DNA of 44,953 nt, taken from Granulicella sp. GTDB lineage: Bacteria > Acidobacteriota > Terriglobia > Terriglobales > Acidobacteriaceae. The position numbers were made by a program, and so were the translations under genes. The notes under the pieces are model-generated. The model worked only from the letters and a program-made list of their open reading frames with translations, did no database searches and had not been told where the DNA came from. How positions within the stretch are numbered: the first letter of the stretch is position 1; every line of letters begins with the position of its first letter. Positions 34,651 to 43,857 of the stretch are shown here, piece after piece. Location of the stretch: assembly GCA_027335345.1 (NCBI GenBank), contig DAHWOF010000171.1, positions 1 to 44,953 on the forward strand, read 5' to 3'.

Positions 34651-36384
34651 TTAGGCGAGCTGCAGCTCAATCGACTGGGACTCGATGTCCAGTTTCGAGA
34701 TCCGAAAGCTGCGAATCTGCCCAGGCGCCAGAGGTTCAAACTTTGCCGGTAAGACCGCGCCACCCTTCCATCGCGCACTGAGCATCGAAGTTAGCTGGGA
34801 AAGATCGGCTCCTGCGCCGCCGGAGTTCTGTGCCGGCGCAGGGCTGCGTTTAAGAAAGCACGGCGCGCGAACCCCTTCTCCCAGTTCCACGATGGCTGCT
34901 TCCGCAGTGGGTTCCGCGCCGGGAATGGAAACGACCCGTCCCGAAACGAGATCTCCTGGCCGGTGTTCTTGCAGATACTCGGAGAGCCCGCTGGGCACGA
35001 GTTGCTTGACGCTCAGCCGCATCTGCCGCTTCTCAACGTCCAGCCCGACGACCTGCGCCTTCACGGTCTCACCGACCCGCAGCACATCCTGGGGATGATG
35101 GATCCTGCGCTCCGCACTGATCTCGCTGACGTGAAGGAGTCCTTCCACGCCTTCCGCAATTTGAACAAATGCGCCAAACTTCATCAGACGGGTCACCTGC
35201 CCCTGGACCACGGCGCCTACAGGGAACTTTTGCGGCACATCGTTCCACGGATCGCCAAGGGCCTGCTTCAGCCCCAGAGAGATTCGCTTCTCCCCAGTGT
35301 TTACCGCAAGGATCATCGCCTCCACGCTATCCCCCGGCTTCAGCAGATCGCTGGGCTCGCGCACCCTCTTGACCCAGGACATCTCAGAGACGTGAATGAG
35401 TCCCTCGATGCCTGGCTCCAGTTCCACAAAGGCTCCGAAGTCCAGCAGACGCGTCACTGTGCCGTTCACACGCTGACCCACCTGGTATCTCTCCGCCGCG
35501 CTGGTCCATGGCTCCGGCTGGAGTTGTTTCAATCCCAGGGAGATGCGCCTGGTCTCCGGGTCGATACTGAGGATCTTCAATTCGATGGACTGCCCCAGGC
35601 TCAAGAGATCCTCGGCTGAACTTACACGGCTCCATGCCATATCGCTGATGTGTAGCAGACCGTCGATCCCGCCCAGATCAATGAAAGCTCCGTAGGGCGC
35701 AAAGCTGCGCACCGTGCCTTGCACGATGGCTCCTTCGCGGAGGGCGGAGACGCGGCTTTGCTGGAGAACCAGAGCCTCTTCTTCCAGCACGGAGCGCCGA
35801 TCTACCACCACATCCTCTTCCAGGGTGTCCAGTTTGGTGATCCGGCAGGTAATCTGCTGTCCCACCAGTTGCTCCATCTCCTCGGCATCTTTGGTTCCGC
35901 TGCGGGAGGCGGGGAGAAACGCCCGAACACCGAGATCCACACTGAGCCCGCCCTTGACAACTCCCGTGACGATGCCAACAACAGGAGTTTTCTGGGCGAA
36001 TGCCTGCTCCAGAGAAGTCCAGTCGGTGGGTTGGGCAACCCGCAGCAAGGAGAGTTCATAGTAGCCCTCTGGATTCCGGCCCGTGACCGAGACCGCAAAG
36101 GTGCTGCCGGCGGGCAGATCTTCGGCGCAGTTGGCGAACGCGCTGCGAGGAAGCACGCCTTCGGTCTTGTATCCGATGTCGAGGTACACGAACTCCGCAT
36201 CCATGGAGACGACGGCGCCCTGCAACTGCTTTCCGTCTCCTTCGCTGCGATGCAAATGTGTTTGTTCAAACTCGGAGAGTTGCTCGGCGAAGGAGACGGC
36301 GGGTGGGGCAGGGGGCTCGGCAGCCTCAGCGGAGAGTTCAGGAGCAGGGGAGGAAGCAGGGAGGGACTGGTCAGGCATCTTCAT
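34651..36384 (-). CDS. rpsA: Ribosomal protein S1-like (multi-S1-domain RNA-binding protein)
   Basis: Protein of 577 residues made of consecutive S1 domains. Domains 1-2 are the divergent N-terminal pair (GAVVSMDAEFVYLDIGYKTEGVLP and GIVTGVVKGGLSVDLGVRAFLP, the ribosome-binding type). Domains 3-5 are well conserved (GTVRSFAPYGAFIDLGGIDGLLHISD; GTVTRLLDFGAFVELEPGIEGLIHVSE; GQVTRLMKFGAFVQIAEGVEGLLHVSE). A sixth, degenerate domain near the end (GRVVSIPGAEPTAEAAIVELGEGVRA) has an insertion. It helps mRNAs bind the 30S subunit. The ATG at 36384 has GGAG five nt upstream. Two 27-bp repeats lie just upstream. Confidence 0.92.
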   Translation of the reverse strand: MKMPDQSLPASSPAPELSAEAAEPPAPPAVSFAEQLSEFEQTHLHRSEGDGKQLQGAVVSMDAEFVYLDIGYKTEGVLPRSAFANCAEDLPAGSTFAVSVTGRNPEGYYELSLLRVAQPTDWTSLEQAFAQKTPVVGIVTGVVKGGLSVDLGVRAFLPASRSGTKDAEEMEQLVGQQITCRITKLDTLEEDVVVDRRSVLEEEALVLQQSRVSALREGAIVQGTVRSFAPYGAFIDLGGIDGLLHISDMAWSRVSSAEDLLSLGQSIELKILSIDPETRRISLGLKQLQPEPWTSAAERYQVGQRVNGTVTRLLDFGAFVELEPGIEGLIHVSEMSWVKRVREPSDLLKPGDSVEAMILAVNTGEKRISLGLKQALGDPWNDVPQKFPVGAVVQGQVTRLMKFGAFVQIAEGVEGLLHVSEISAERRIHHPQDVLRVGETVKAQVVGLDVEKRQMRLSVKQLVPSGLSEYLQEHRPGDLVSGRVVSIPGAEPTAEAAIVELGEGVRAPCFLKRSPAPAQNSGGAGADLSQLTSMLSARWKGGAVLPAKFEPLAPGQIRSFRISKLDIESQSIELQLA

Positions 36385-36401
36385 GGGCACTCCATTGTGT
36401 T

Positions 36402-36455
36402 ACGAACCATCCGCAAATGATCTTTGTCACGAACCATCCGCACTGGATCTTTGTT
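36402..36455 (-). repeat. Two tandem 27-bp units upstream of the S1 gene
   Basis: Units 36402-36428 and 36429-36455 both read ACGAACCATCCGC then a 14-bp variant part ending in ATCTTTGT and differ at four positions or so. They fill the 85-bp gap between the GH13 stop and the S1 start, so they lie in the S1 5' region and may bind a regulator or mark a past duplication. Confidence 0.8.
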
Positions 36456-36469
36456 ACAACCCGAATCCT

Positions 36470-39400
36470 CTATTGCTCCGCGGCGCTCACCTGATCGAGT
36501 TGCAATTTGTGCTGCTCCCTCTCGTCAGCGGTATGCAGGATCTCCAGGAAGCGATGCACCTGGTAGCCAGCAACCCTGACGGCATAAGCCAGGTTGGAGG
36601 CGATTTCTGCGACGTGCTGCGCGTCTTTGGTGTGTACCTGGGGCGCTCTGCCGATCTCGATGAGCGCCGGCAGGAGCAACCAGCAGACGAAGGATTCAAA
36701 ACTCTCCTGAATAAAATACTCGGGCTCATCGATGCCGCCATGGACTCCCGTGAGCCAGCGCGCATCGGCGTCGTTCCAGAACTCCTCCGAGCGTACCGCA
36801 GCCGAGCAAGAATCGAACTGACTCATCAGCAGGAGCACTCGCACCATGGCCGCCGCGCGCCAAGCCTGCTCGCCCTGCACTCCGGTGGCGGAGAAGATCT
36901 CGGCGAAGACATGGCGCAGCCGGAGCGTGTCATAGAGCGTCAAGGCGGCGGCTGGCGAAGCCGCAAAACGCAGGACCAGCCACGCCATCACCGGGCCCCA
37001 GGTCTGCGCCGATGGCATGTGGATATCGCTGCTGGGCAGCACGGATCGCGCAGCCGGCTGAATCGTCTCCGGGTGCTTCAAAACCATCCAGGGCAGCCGA
37101 ATGGCAGCGGTTGCTATCGTCTTGGTGCTGTCTTCCGCGGAGGATCCGTCTGCCGTCGCCCGGCCTATGGAACACCAGGACTGCGGCTTGGAAGCGTCCG
37201 GCAGCGTCACCCCATCCAGTCGCGCCAGACTCTCCGCTTTCTCCAGGAACCGTTGCGCGCCCTCGACAAACTCGATGACTCCTCCTTCCAGAGGTGGAAG
37301 CTCCGGTCCAATTTGTACGCGCGTTGCCTTGACGCTCTTTCCTGCGCTCTTCGTCCGTGCCCGCTTCGGCTTGGCGGGCGGGGAGATGCCCTCGGACTCA
37401 AGTTCGAGTTCTCGCGTCAGGAGCGTATAGGCGGCGATGACGAATCCGCGAATCGTCTCTTCGTTGATGGTCTGGTGCAACGTATCCACCAGAGGTTGTA
37501 GCCGCAGTTGCGAGAGCGCCTCATCCAGGCTGTAAACACCCGTACCGTGCAGGGCATCGCAGAGCCGATCCCAAGGATAAGCCTCCGAAGGCTGAAGATG
37601 TCGCCACTCCAGGAGCACGGCATGCTGATACCCGCGCAGCTCCAGGGTCAGGCCGTGATCGCGAAAGTCGCTGGCGCGGCGCAGGAACTCCAACCCCTGC
37701 GCGGTGTCCCGATAGGCCAGAATCGCATTTTCCTCCCAGGGAAGGCGCAAGCCCTCGAAAAGACTCTTCTGGCGCAGAGTTCCATTCTGTTTGTCCAGAA
37801 AACCCACAGACATCTTGATGGTTCCCTGGGTGGATCCATAGCGATTGTTGTACAGAATCAACGCTCGCTGATTCTCGCACAGGTTGGAGTAAGCAAAGAC
37901 GTTCTCATCCACGGTACCGTAGCCAGTCCAGAAGTCGTACAGGACGAAGTCCGCGCTTTCGGCAAACAGCCTGCGGTTTCTCAATAGTGGAGCGATCAAC
38001 TGCTGATGGCGCGCGATCAGGCCTTCATTCTGTTGTTCATCCAGCCGAGCTTGTTTGAAGTCCATGCCATAGCGCTCGGTGTAGCCCTCGATCTGTCCAT
38101 GGCCAAACATGGGGAGTCCGGGAAGCGTAGCCAGGAGCACGCACACGCCAAAGTACTTGTCGCCCCATCCAAACTGATCGATCGCGGTACGCTCGTCAGG
38201 ATTGCTCATGAAGTTCACGTAGCGTTTCAGAATGTCGGGGTCAAATTCGACGGTCTTCTTTAGGTAGGATCTGTACTTGGCATTTTCTTCATCGCGAAGC
38301 ATGTTCATGAAGGCGCTGTTGTAGACGCGATGCATTCCCAAGGTGCGGACGAAGTAGCCCTCCAGCAGCCAGAAGGCTTCGGCCAGCAGCAGGGTTCCCG
38401 GAACCTCCGCCGCCACACGGTCGACCACTTCGCGCCAGAACTCATGCGGCATCAGCTCATCGAAGGCTTCTTGCGGCATGGCGGATTCGGCACGCGAGGG
38501 AATGGAGCCTCCCGCTCCGGGCAGAGGAAACCAGAGCCGCTGCACGTGACGCTTGGCCAGCACCATGGCGGCATCGAAGCGAATGATGGGAAATCTCCTC
38601 GCGACGCTCAGAATCACCTGGATGACGTGTTCGCGCACCTCGGCCCGGGAGTAGTCCAGTTGGGCTGTATCGTTCCAGGCAAACATGGTTCCATCATTGC
38701 CGTGATAGATATAGCGGGTGGTTCCCTGGCGATAATGGTGCAGACGAAAGACGACCGCGGCGTCGGTCTGGTCGTAGTAGTGATCCTCGATCTTGATCTC
38801 GACTCGGCTGTCGGTGGAGAGATCGGGACCATGAAAGCGGTAGGCGGGATAAGGGCTCTCCCAACGCGACAGGAACCACTCGGGATGCTCGATGACCCAG
38901 GTGGAGTCGATGCCCATGTGATTGGGAACCATATCACTGGCCAGGCGCAGCCCGGCCATGGCGGCGCGATAGCGCAGGTTCTCGAAGGCTTCTTCGCCTC
39001 CCAGATCCTGGGCGATGGAATAGTCCCGCAGCGAGTAGGCCGAGGCCACCGCCTCGTGATTGCCTCGCAGGCGCTTGATGGTCTTCGACGCCCGGCTTCT
39101 TTCCCAGAGCCCAATCAGCCACAGCCCGGTAATGCCGCGCTCGGAGAGCAGCCGTAGTTCCTCATCCGGAATCTGGTCCAGCCTGTGGATGTGACGTTTG
39201 TGCTTCTTGGAGAGCTGTTCCAGCCAGACATAGGTGCTTTTAGCTATTAGCACGACGTTGGGCATCCAGGCCTGATCGGCGCTGAAGGCCTCATACTCGA
39301 GCAGAGGAGCTTGCTGCCGGAGGCGCAGCGCAGTGTCCCAGCCAACATATTCGTCGCCGACGAATCCCTCATTGCCGCGGCTGGGAGGCCCGTGGCGGTG

Positions 39401-40216
39401 CCAATCCGGACCGGGGGGATGGAACTGCATCCAAATCGCCAGTTCCTCCTCACGCAGCACGTCGACCGCCAGGAGCACACGCTTCAGATCATCGCCCAGA
39501 ATCTCCGCCCAGGCCTGGATGATGTAGTCCAGTTGCCCGGTCAATGAATCCGGAGAGGCTAGCATGGGCGCCCGGAGCGCATCGAGAAGGCTGCCGAGGC
39601 GGGGGGAGACCTTGGGTCGGGAGGTAAAAAACTCCGGAATTCGCTGAGTCGCTTGTACGTAGGCGCTCTTCTGCTGGAGGAGCTTGTCGCTGAACAGACG
39701 CCGAAACGGCTTGAACGCCGGATTGCTATTCGCGATCCACAACAGCAAAAGCTCTTCGAGCGCGATCTCGGGATTGGGCCTGCCTTCGGAGCTTCCGCCC
39801 AGCCACTGCAGCTCGCTCCGTTGGCCGCGGTAGACGTCCACGGTAGGGAACTGGCGCACGAACTGGAGCAGCAGCCGATCCTTCTCCGCGGGCGTGATCT
39901 GGGTAGCGAGCCACTGCATCGCCTCAGCCATCACCGCCGGATCCTGCTGTTGGCGATACCGCGCCACCAGGGCATGGCTTAGCTCATCGATGATGCCCAT
40001 GGCAAAGAGCGCGCCGGCATGGAGGATCGGGGGCGGAGTGGGGGGCTCGGCAGCCGTAGGGATTTCCACCGGTTCCGGGTCACGCAGAGCGTTCAATTCT
40101 TCGGCGAGCTTTCGTGCGGCCGCGACGTTGGCAAAGACAACGTTTCCGGTAAAGCTGAACAGGACTTCCTCGATGTTCAGCCGCTCACGGATCGATCTTG
40201 AGATATGAAATTCCAT
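36470..40216 (-). CDS. Giant GH13-family enzyme (alpha-amylase-like)
   Basis: Protein of 1248 residues with a single GH13 catalytic module in its middle. Region I is SDMVPNHMG; region II is IIRFDAAMVLAK (nucleophile Asp548); region III is LLLAEAFW (acid/base Glu613); region IV is FMSNPDERTA (Asp674), with Pro instead of the usual His of NHD. About 350 N-terminal residues and about 450 C-terminal residues (with a basic Pro/Lys segment near PPAKPKRARTKSAGKS) have no assigned fold. No signal peptide is seen. The substrate is unknown; a cytosolic alpha-glucan or trehalose role is a guess. The start is ATG 40216 with GGAGAG 11 nt upstream. It is divergent from the UPF0182 gene. Confidence 0.85.
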   Translation of the reverse strand: MEFHISRSIRERLNIEEVLFSFTGNVVFANVAAARKLAEELNALRDPEPVEIPTAAEPPTPPPILHAGALFAMGIIDELSHALVARYRQQQDPAVMAEAMQWLATQITPAEKDRLLLQFVRQFPTVDVYRGQRSELQWLGGSSEGRPNPEIALEELLLLWIANSNPAFKPFRRLFSDKLLQQKSAYVQATQRIPEFFTSRPKVSPRLGSLLDALRAPMLASPDSLTGQLDYIIQAWAEILGDDLKRVLLAVDVLREEELAIWMQFHPPGPDWHRHGPPSRGNEGFVGDEYVGWDTALRLRQQAPLLEYEAFSADQAWMPNVVLIAKSTYVWLEQLSKKHKRHIHRLDQIPDEELRLLSERGITGLWLIGLWERSRASKTIKRLRGNHEAVASAYSLRDYSIAQDLGGEEAFENLRYRAAMAGLRLASDMVPNHMGIDSTWVIEHPEWFLSRWESPYPAYRFHGPDLSTDSRVEIKIEDHYYDQTDAAVVFRLHHYRQGTTRYIYHGNDGTMFAWNDTAQLDYSRAEVREHVIQVILSVARRFPIIRFDAAMVLAKRHVQRLWFPLPGAGGSIPSRAESAMPQEAFDELMPHEFWREVVDRVAAEVPGTLLLAEAFWLLEGYFVRTLGMHRVYNSAFMNMLRDEENAKYRSYLKKTVEFDPDILKRYVNFMSNPDERTAIDQFGWGDKYFGVCVLLATLPGLPMFGHGQIEGYTERYGMDFKQARLDEQQNEGLIARHQQLIAPLLRNRRLFAESADFVLYDFWTGYGTVDENVFAYSNLCENQRALILYNNRYGSTQGTIKMSVGFLDKQNGTLRQKSLFEGLRLPWEENAILAYRDTAQGLEFLRRASDFRDHGLTLELRGYQHAVLLEWRHLQPSEAYPWDRLCDALHGTGVYSLDEALSQLRLQPLVDTLHQTINEETIRGFVIAAYTLLTRELELESEGISPPAKPKRARTKSAGKSVKATRVQIGPELPPLEGGVIEFVEGAQRFLEKAESLARLDGVTLPDASKPQSWCSIGRATADGSSAEDSTKTIATAAIRLPWMVLKHPETIQPAARSVLPSSDIHMPSAQTWGPVMAWLVLRFAASPAAALTLYDTLRLRHVFAEIFSATGVQGEQAWRAAAMVRVLLLMSQFDSCSAAVRSEEFWNDADARWLTGVHGGIDEPEYFIQESFESFVCWLLLPALIEIGRAPQVHTKDAQHVAEIASNLAYAVRVAGYQVHRFLEILHTADEREQHKLQLDQVSAAEQ

Positions 40217-40234
40217 CCAGCAATAAACTCTCCG

Positions 40235-40264
40235 GTGACATTTTCCCTGCCACCACACTATATA
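40235..40264. promoter_or_regulatory. Divergent promoter region of the GH13 and UPF0182 genes
   Basis: On the plus strand GTGACA (40235-40240), an 18-bp spacer and TATATA (40259-40264) make a good promoter for UPF0182. On the minus strand TATAGT (40257-40262) overlaps it and could serve the GH13 gene, so the two may compete. Confidence 0.4.
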
Positions 40265-40387
40265 TTTGCCTCTCCACCGATGGTACTCTGCGAGGCCGAC
40301 TTCCAGCGGTATATCCTGCCCTTGTACAATCTCCATGGCCGGAGGAGGCTGCCTGCGACTGCGGCGACGGCTCCCCACTGAGGAAAC

Positions 40388-43246
40388 TTGGCTTATACGA
40401 TCGATTCGCGTCAGCAGGGCTTTGACTCGCGGCCGCGACACCCCTGGCGGCGTCCGCTGCAGGTCCTTGCCGGCATTGTCCTCGTGGGGGTCGTCTTCAG
40501 CGCCAGCTCCCTCCTTTCTTCCTGGGTCAATCTTCTCTGGTTCGATTCCCTCGGTTATGGGGAGGTTTACTGGAGGATGATCAGACTCCAGGCGGGCATC
40601 TTTGCTGGGGTCGCCCTGCTCACCTTTGCGATTCTCTTCATAGCTTTCGCCGCGCTCCTCCGGATGCACCGTCCGGACCTTCCGCGGTCGCAGGCCATCA
40701 TCGTCTCGGGCCAGACCTTTCATCTTTCGGTGGAGCCGGTCCTTCGCATCCTCTCCCTGGTCGCGTCGATTCTGGTGGCGCTCTTCTCCGGGGCCACACT
40801 GATGGCGGACTGGCCGACCCTGGCGCTCTTCTGGTGTGCCCAACATACAGCCGGCGGCCTTAGCGACCCCGTCTTTGGCAAGCCTCTGAGCTTTTATCTT
40901 TTTACCCTTCCAGCCTGGAATCTGCTCGATGACTGGCTGCTTACCCTGGCGCTAGCCATTTGCGCGGCCGCCGCCATCTATTTTGTGATCACCAGCGGCA
41001 CGCTTGCGCGGCGCTCGGAGGAGGGTAACGGGAGCAGGATCGACAACCGTGGGTCCGCCTGGCGCGGACTTTCGCTGAGCATCTCGTTTCTGCTTCTGGT
41101 TGTGGCCATGATGGTTTTTGTGAGCCGTTACCAGCTTCTACTGGAACACCACACCATCTTCGATGGCATCAGCTATACGGATGCGCACATTTCCGCTCCC
41201 GGCCTGCTTGTGGTCTGTGTGGCGCTGGTGGTGGGAGCGGTCCTGGCGACAGCCAACTCCGTTCGCCGGCCCCGCGCTCGGAACCTCGGGCTGGCGATAG
41301 CGCCTGCGGGTGTGAGCTACATCGTCCTCGGGTTGATCGGCTGGTACGTCTCCAGCTTTGTGGTCAAGCCAAATGAGCTCGATCGTGAGACTCCCTATAT
41401 CTCCCAGAACATCCAGACCACGCGACGAGCCTTCGGGCTGGATCGCTTCTTTCAGCAGGAGTTTCCGGCCGAGACCACCATTGATGCGGCAGACCCGCAA
41501 AACAACCAGCCGACGCTTGAGAACATTCGACTGTGGGACTGGCATGCCCTGCAGGATACCCTGCGCCAGGTTCAGGAGATCCGAACCTACTACGATTTTC
41601 CCGATATTGATATCGATCGCTACAACCTGAATGGGACCACCCGAGAAGTGATGCTGGCCGCTCGCGAACTGAATGTGGACAGGCTCCCGGTGAGCAGCCA
41701 CAACTGGATCAATGAGCGCCTGACCTATACGCATGGCTACGGCGTCACGATGAATACGGTGAACGGATTTACGCCGGAGGGTCTCCCGGTGTTTCTGCTG
41801 AGCAACATGCCGGTGCAGAGCACGGTCCCCAGGCTAAGGGTCACCCGTCCCGAGATTTACTTCGGCGAACTTACCAATACGGATGTCTACGTCAAAACCC
41901 GCCAGCAGGAGTTTGACTACCCCCAGGGCCAACGAAACAACTTCACCTCCTATCGGGGCAACGGCGGCATTGTCCTGGGCGGCTTTTTGCGCCGGCTTCT
42001 GCTGTCGATCTACGAGGGCGATCTGGGCAAGCTGCCCTTCAGTGACGATATCAAGACGGATAGCCGGCTTTTGATGCGTCGCAGCATCGCGGACCGGGTC
42101 GCGGCGCTGGCTCCCTTCCTCACCTTTGACGGAGATCCCTACCTGGTGGTGGGTGACAACGGAAGGCTGTTCTGGATCATAGACGCTTACACCACTTCCG
42201 ATTCCTATCCGGAATCGACTCACTATGCGCTGGATGGCGACTCAGTCAATTACATACGGAACAGCGTCAAGGCGGTGATCGATGCCTATAACGGCACGAC
42301 CACCTTTTACGTCTTCGACTCCTCAGATCCGATCCTTGGCGCTTACCGCCGCGTCTTCCCCAGCCTCTTTCGGGAGGCTGCGTCGATGCCCGCCGATCTT
42401 CGTCGCCACGTCCGTTACCCCGAGGAGATCTTCAAGTTGCAGTCAGAGGTCTATGGTCTCTACCACATGACTGACCCGGAGGTCTTCTTCAATCGGGAGG
42501 ACTTATGGACGGTTGCCACAGAAAACAGCCTGGACGCCGACGGAAATCAGGCGGTTCTGCCGGTACAGCCGAACTTTGTTCTGATGAAGCTCCCGGGCGA
42601 GACCTCCGCGGAGTTTGTGGAGATTCTGCCGTTCACGCCGGCCAACAGGAATAACCTGATAGGCTGGATCGCCGGTCGGTGCGATGGAGCGCACTACGGC
42701 ACGGGCGTGGTCTATGACTTTCCCAAAACCCGGCTGGTGGATGGGCCGCAGCAGATCGAGGCCCGCATTGATCAGAATGCGCAGCTCTCTGGACAACTCA
42801 CCCTCTGGAACCAGCAGGGTTCGCATGTTCTGCGCGGCAGCCTGCTGGTGATCCCGTCCGGTAAGGCGCTGCTCTACGCCGAACCGATCTATCTTCAGGC
42901 GCAAGAGAGCCCGATGCCCGAGCTGCGCCTGGTGGTGCTGGCTTTGCAGGATCGACTGGCCTACGGTCCCAGTTTTTCTTCGGCTTTAGCGGCGCTCTTT
43001 GCGGGGCAGCCATCTTCGCTGAGCGGGACCGAGACAGAGCAGGCGGCCACGGCCACACCGAACTTGCCGGGGAACCCTCCACCCGCGTTGCCGCCTCAGG
43101 AGACTACCGATGCCCTTATTCGTCAGGCCGGCCAGGACTTCTCGGAGTACCAGCGCCTTACCGCCGCCGGAAAGCTGGCCGCAGCCGGGGAGAAGCTCGA
43201 CGCCCTCAAGCAGGTTCTGGATCAGCTCAACGCTCGCGCCAAATGA
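40388..43246 (+). CDS. UPF0182 family membrane protein
   Basis: Very large membrane protein of 952 residues. Seven or so membrane segments lie in the first ~340 residues (VLAGIVLVGVVFSASSLLSSW, IFAGVALLTFAILFIAFAALL and later GLSLSISFLLLVVAMMVFV, APGLLVVCVALVVGAVLA, GVSYIVLGLIGWYV). A long extracytoplasmic domain follows with the family blocks NPRARN-like and SHNWINERLTYTHGYGVTMN, and DNGRLFWIIDAYTTSDSYP. The end (~870-952) is Pro/Ala-rich then coiled. The function of the family is unknown. The start is TTG at 40388 with GAGGAA just upstream. Confidence 0.92.
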   Translation: MAYTIDSRQQGFDSRPRHPWRRPLQVLAGIVLVGVVFSASSLLSSWVNLLWFDSLGYGEVYWRMIRLQAGIFAGVALLTFAILFIAFAALLRMHRPDLPRSQAIIVSGQTFHLSVEPVLRILSLVASILVALFSGATLMADWPTLALFWCAQHTAGGLSDPVFGKPLSFYLFTLPAWNLLDDWLLTLALAICAAAAIYFVITSGTLARRSEEGNGSRIDNRGSAWRGLSLSISFLLLVVAMMVFVSRYQLLLEHHTIFDGISYTDAHISAPGLLVVCVALVVGAVLATANSVRRPRARNLGLAIAPAGVSYIVLGLIGWYVSSFVVKPNELDRETPYISQNIQTTRRAFGLDRFFQQEFPAETTIDAADPQNNQPTLENIRLWDWHALQDTLRQVQEIRTYYDFPDIDIDRYNLNGTTREVMLAARELNVDRLPVSSHNWINERLTYTHGYGVTMNTVNGFTPEGLPVFLLSNMPVQSTVPRLRVTRPEIYFGELTNTDVYVKTRQQEFDYPQGQRNNFTSYRGNGGIVLGGFLRRLLLSIYEGDLGKLPFSDDIKTDSRLLMRRSIADRVAALAPFLTFDGDPYLVVGDNGRLFWIIDAYTTSDSYPESTHYALDGDSVNYIRNSVKAVIDAYNGTTTFYVFDSSDPILGAYRRVFPSLFREAASMPADLRRHVRYPEEIFKLQSEVYGLYHMTDPEVFFNREDLWTVATENSLDADGNQAVLPVQPNFVLMKLPGETSAEFVEILPFTPANRNNLIGWIAGRCDGAHYGTGVVYDFPKTRLVDGPQQIEARIDQNAQLSGQLTLWNQQGSHVLRGSLLVIPSGKALLYAEPIYLQAQESPMPELRLVVLALQDRLAYGPSFSSALAALFAGQPSSLSGTETEQAATATPNLPGNPPPALPPQETTDALIRQAGQDFSEYQRLTAAGKLAAAGEKLDALKQVLDQLNARAK

Positions 43247-43261
43247 TGTGGCGATGAGGTG

Positions 43262-43283
43262 TTTCCACGTTGGTGGAGATTTT
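43262..43283 (+). terminator. Terminator candidate after UPF0182
   Basis: Arms 43262-43268 and 43273-43279 (TTTCCAC with GTGGAGA, one G-U) around a GTTG loop, then TTTT at 43280-43283. It lies 16 bp after the UPF0182 stop. Confidence 0.5.
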
Positions 43284-43385
43284 GTTCAGATCACCTGCGC
43301 GATGGGGCGGCTGCGGCTGGCCGCTGAAGGATTCTTCCGGCTCGGCTGCCTGGCAGTTGGTAGTGTCCTAATTTGATTTGGCCGC

Positions 43386-43574
43386 TCATTCCGTCACCGC
43401 CGCCAACAGCGTTGTACGAACCCACTCCGACACGCTCATCTTTCCAGCCTTGGCCGCTGCCTCCATACGCTTCACGTCCTCAGCCCGGAATCGGACAGGC
43501 ACAATCCTGCCCTTGGCCTCACCCTCGGCGAGCTTCGGGCGTCCTACGGGCTTCGGCTTAGGCTGACGGGGCAT
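43386..43574 (-). CDS. Ribbon-helix-helix-like small DNA-binding protein
   Basis: Protein of 62 residues: a basic, Pro-rich N-terminal tail (~1-25), then IVPVRFRAEDVKRMEAAAKAGKMSVSEWVRTTLLAA, which has the beta-strand plus two-helix pattern of CopG/MetJ-type regulators. It may bind operator DNA as a dimer, possibly in this module. The start ATG 43574 has GGAG seven nt upstream and overlaps the stop of the 99-residue gene by 17 bp. Similarity is motif-based; an RHH-type antitoxin is possible but no toxin is recognised beside it. Confidence 0.7.
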   Translation of the reverse strand: MPRQPKPKPVGRPKLAEGEAKGRIVPVRFRAEDVKRMEAAAKAGKMSVSEWVRTTLLAAVTE

Positions 43575-43857
43575 TGCGTAGCTCCTGTATGACGGCGGTT
43601 CTGACAGCGGTTTCGGGCGATATGGCGGGCGGGATGTGGAGCACGGTAAAGTGCCGCTTCTTTCCGCTGTCCGTTTCGTGCGACCAGGCATGGGTCCGGT
43701 GGGTTTTGGGATGGCCGTGCAGGTCGAAGACCTCGACGACACCATCCCAAATGATTTGGCTTTGAAAGACCTCTCTCGCTGGCACGGATTGGCGGTGCGT
43801 GGCTTCTGCGCCGTGCAGCTCGCGAATCACGTCTCGGAAATCGCCGATATAGCCCAT
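43558..43857 (-). CDS. Hypothetical 99-residue protein
   Basis: Protein of unknown function, beginning MGYIGDFRDVIRELHGAEATH and containing WDGVVEVFDLHGHPKTHRTHAWSHE and KRHFTVLHIPPAISPETAVRTAVIQE. No membrane segment or signal peptide is seen, and a compact alpha/beta fold is likely. I recognise the pattern as a widespread short hypothetical family, but I know of no function. The ATG at 43857 overlaps the end of the transposase-like gene by 31 bp, and its stop overlaps the RHH gene, so the three are one unit. Confidence 0.7.
   Translation of the reverse strand: MGYIGDFRDVIRELHGAEATHRQSVPAREVFQSQIIWDGVVEVFDLHGHPKTHRTHAWSHETDSGKKRHFTVLHIPPAISPETAVRTAVIQELRNAPSA

Noticed and set aside
43368-43385. 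Left terminal inverted repeat of an IS element (GTAGTGTCCTAATTTG)
   Set aside because: Its reverse complement was not found near 44690-44754, so element ends cannot be defined.
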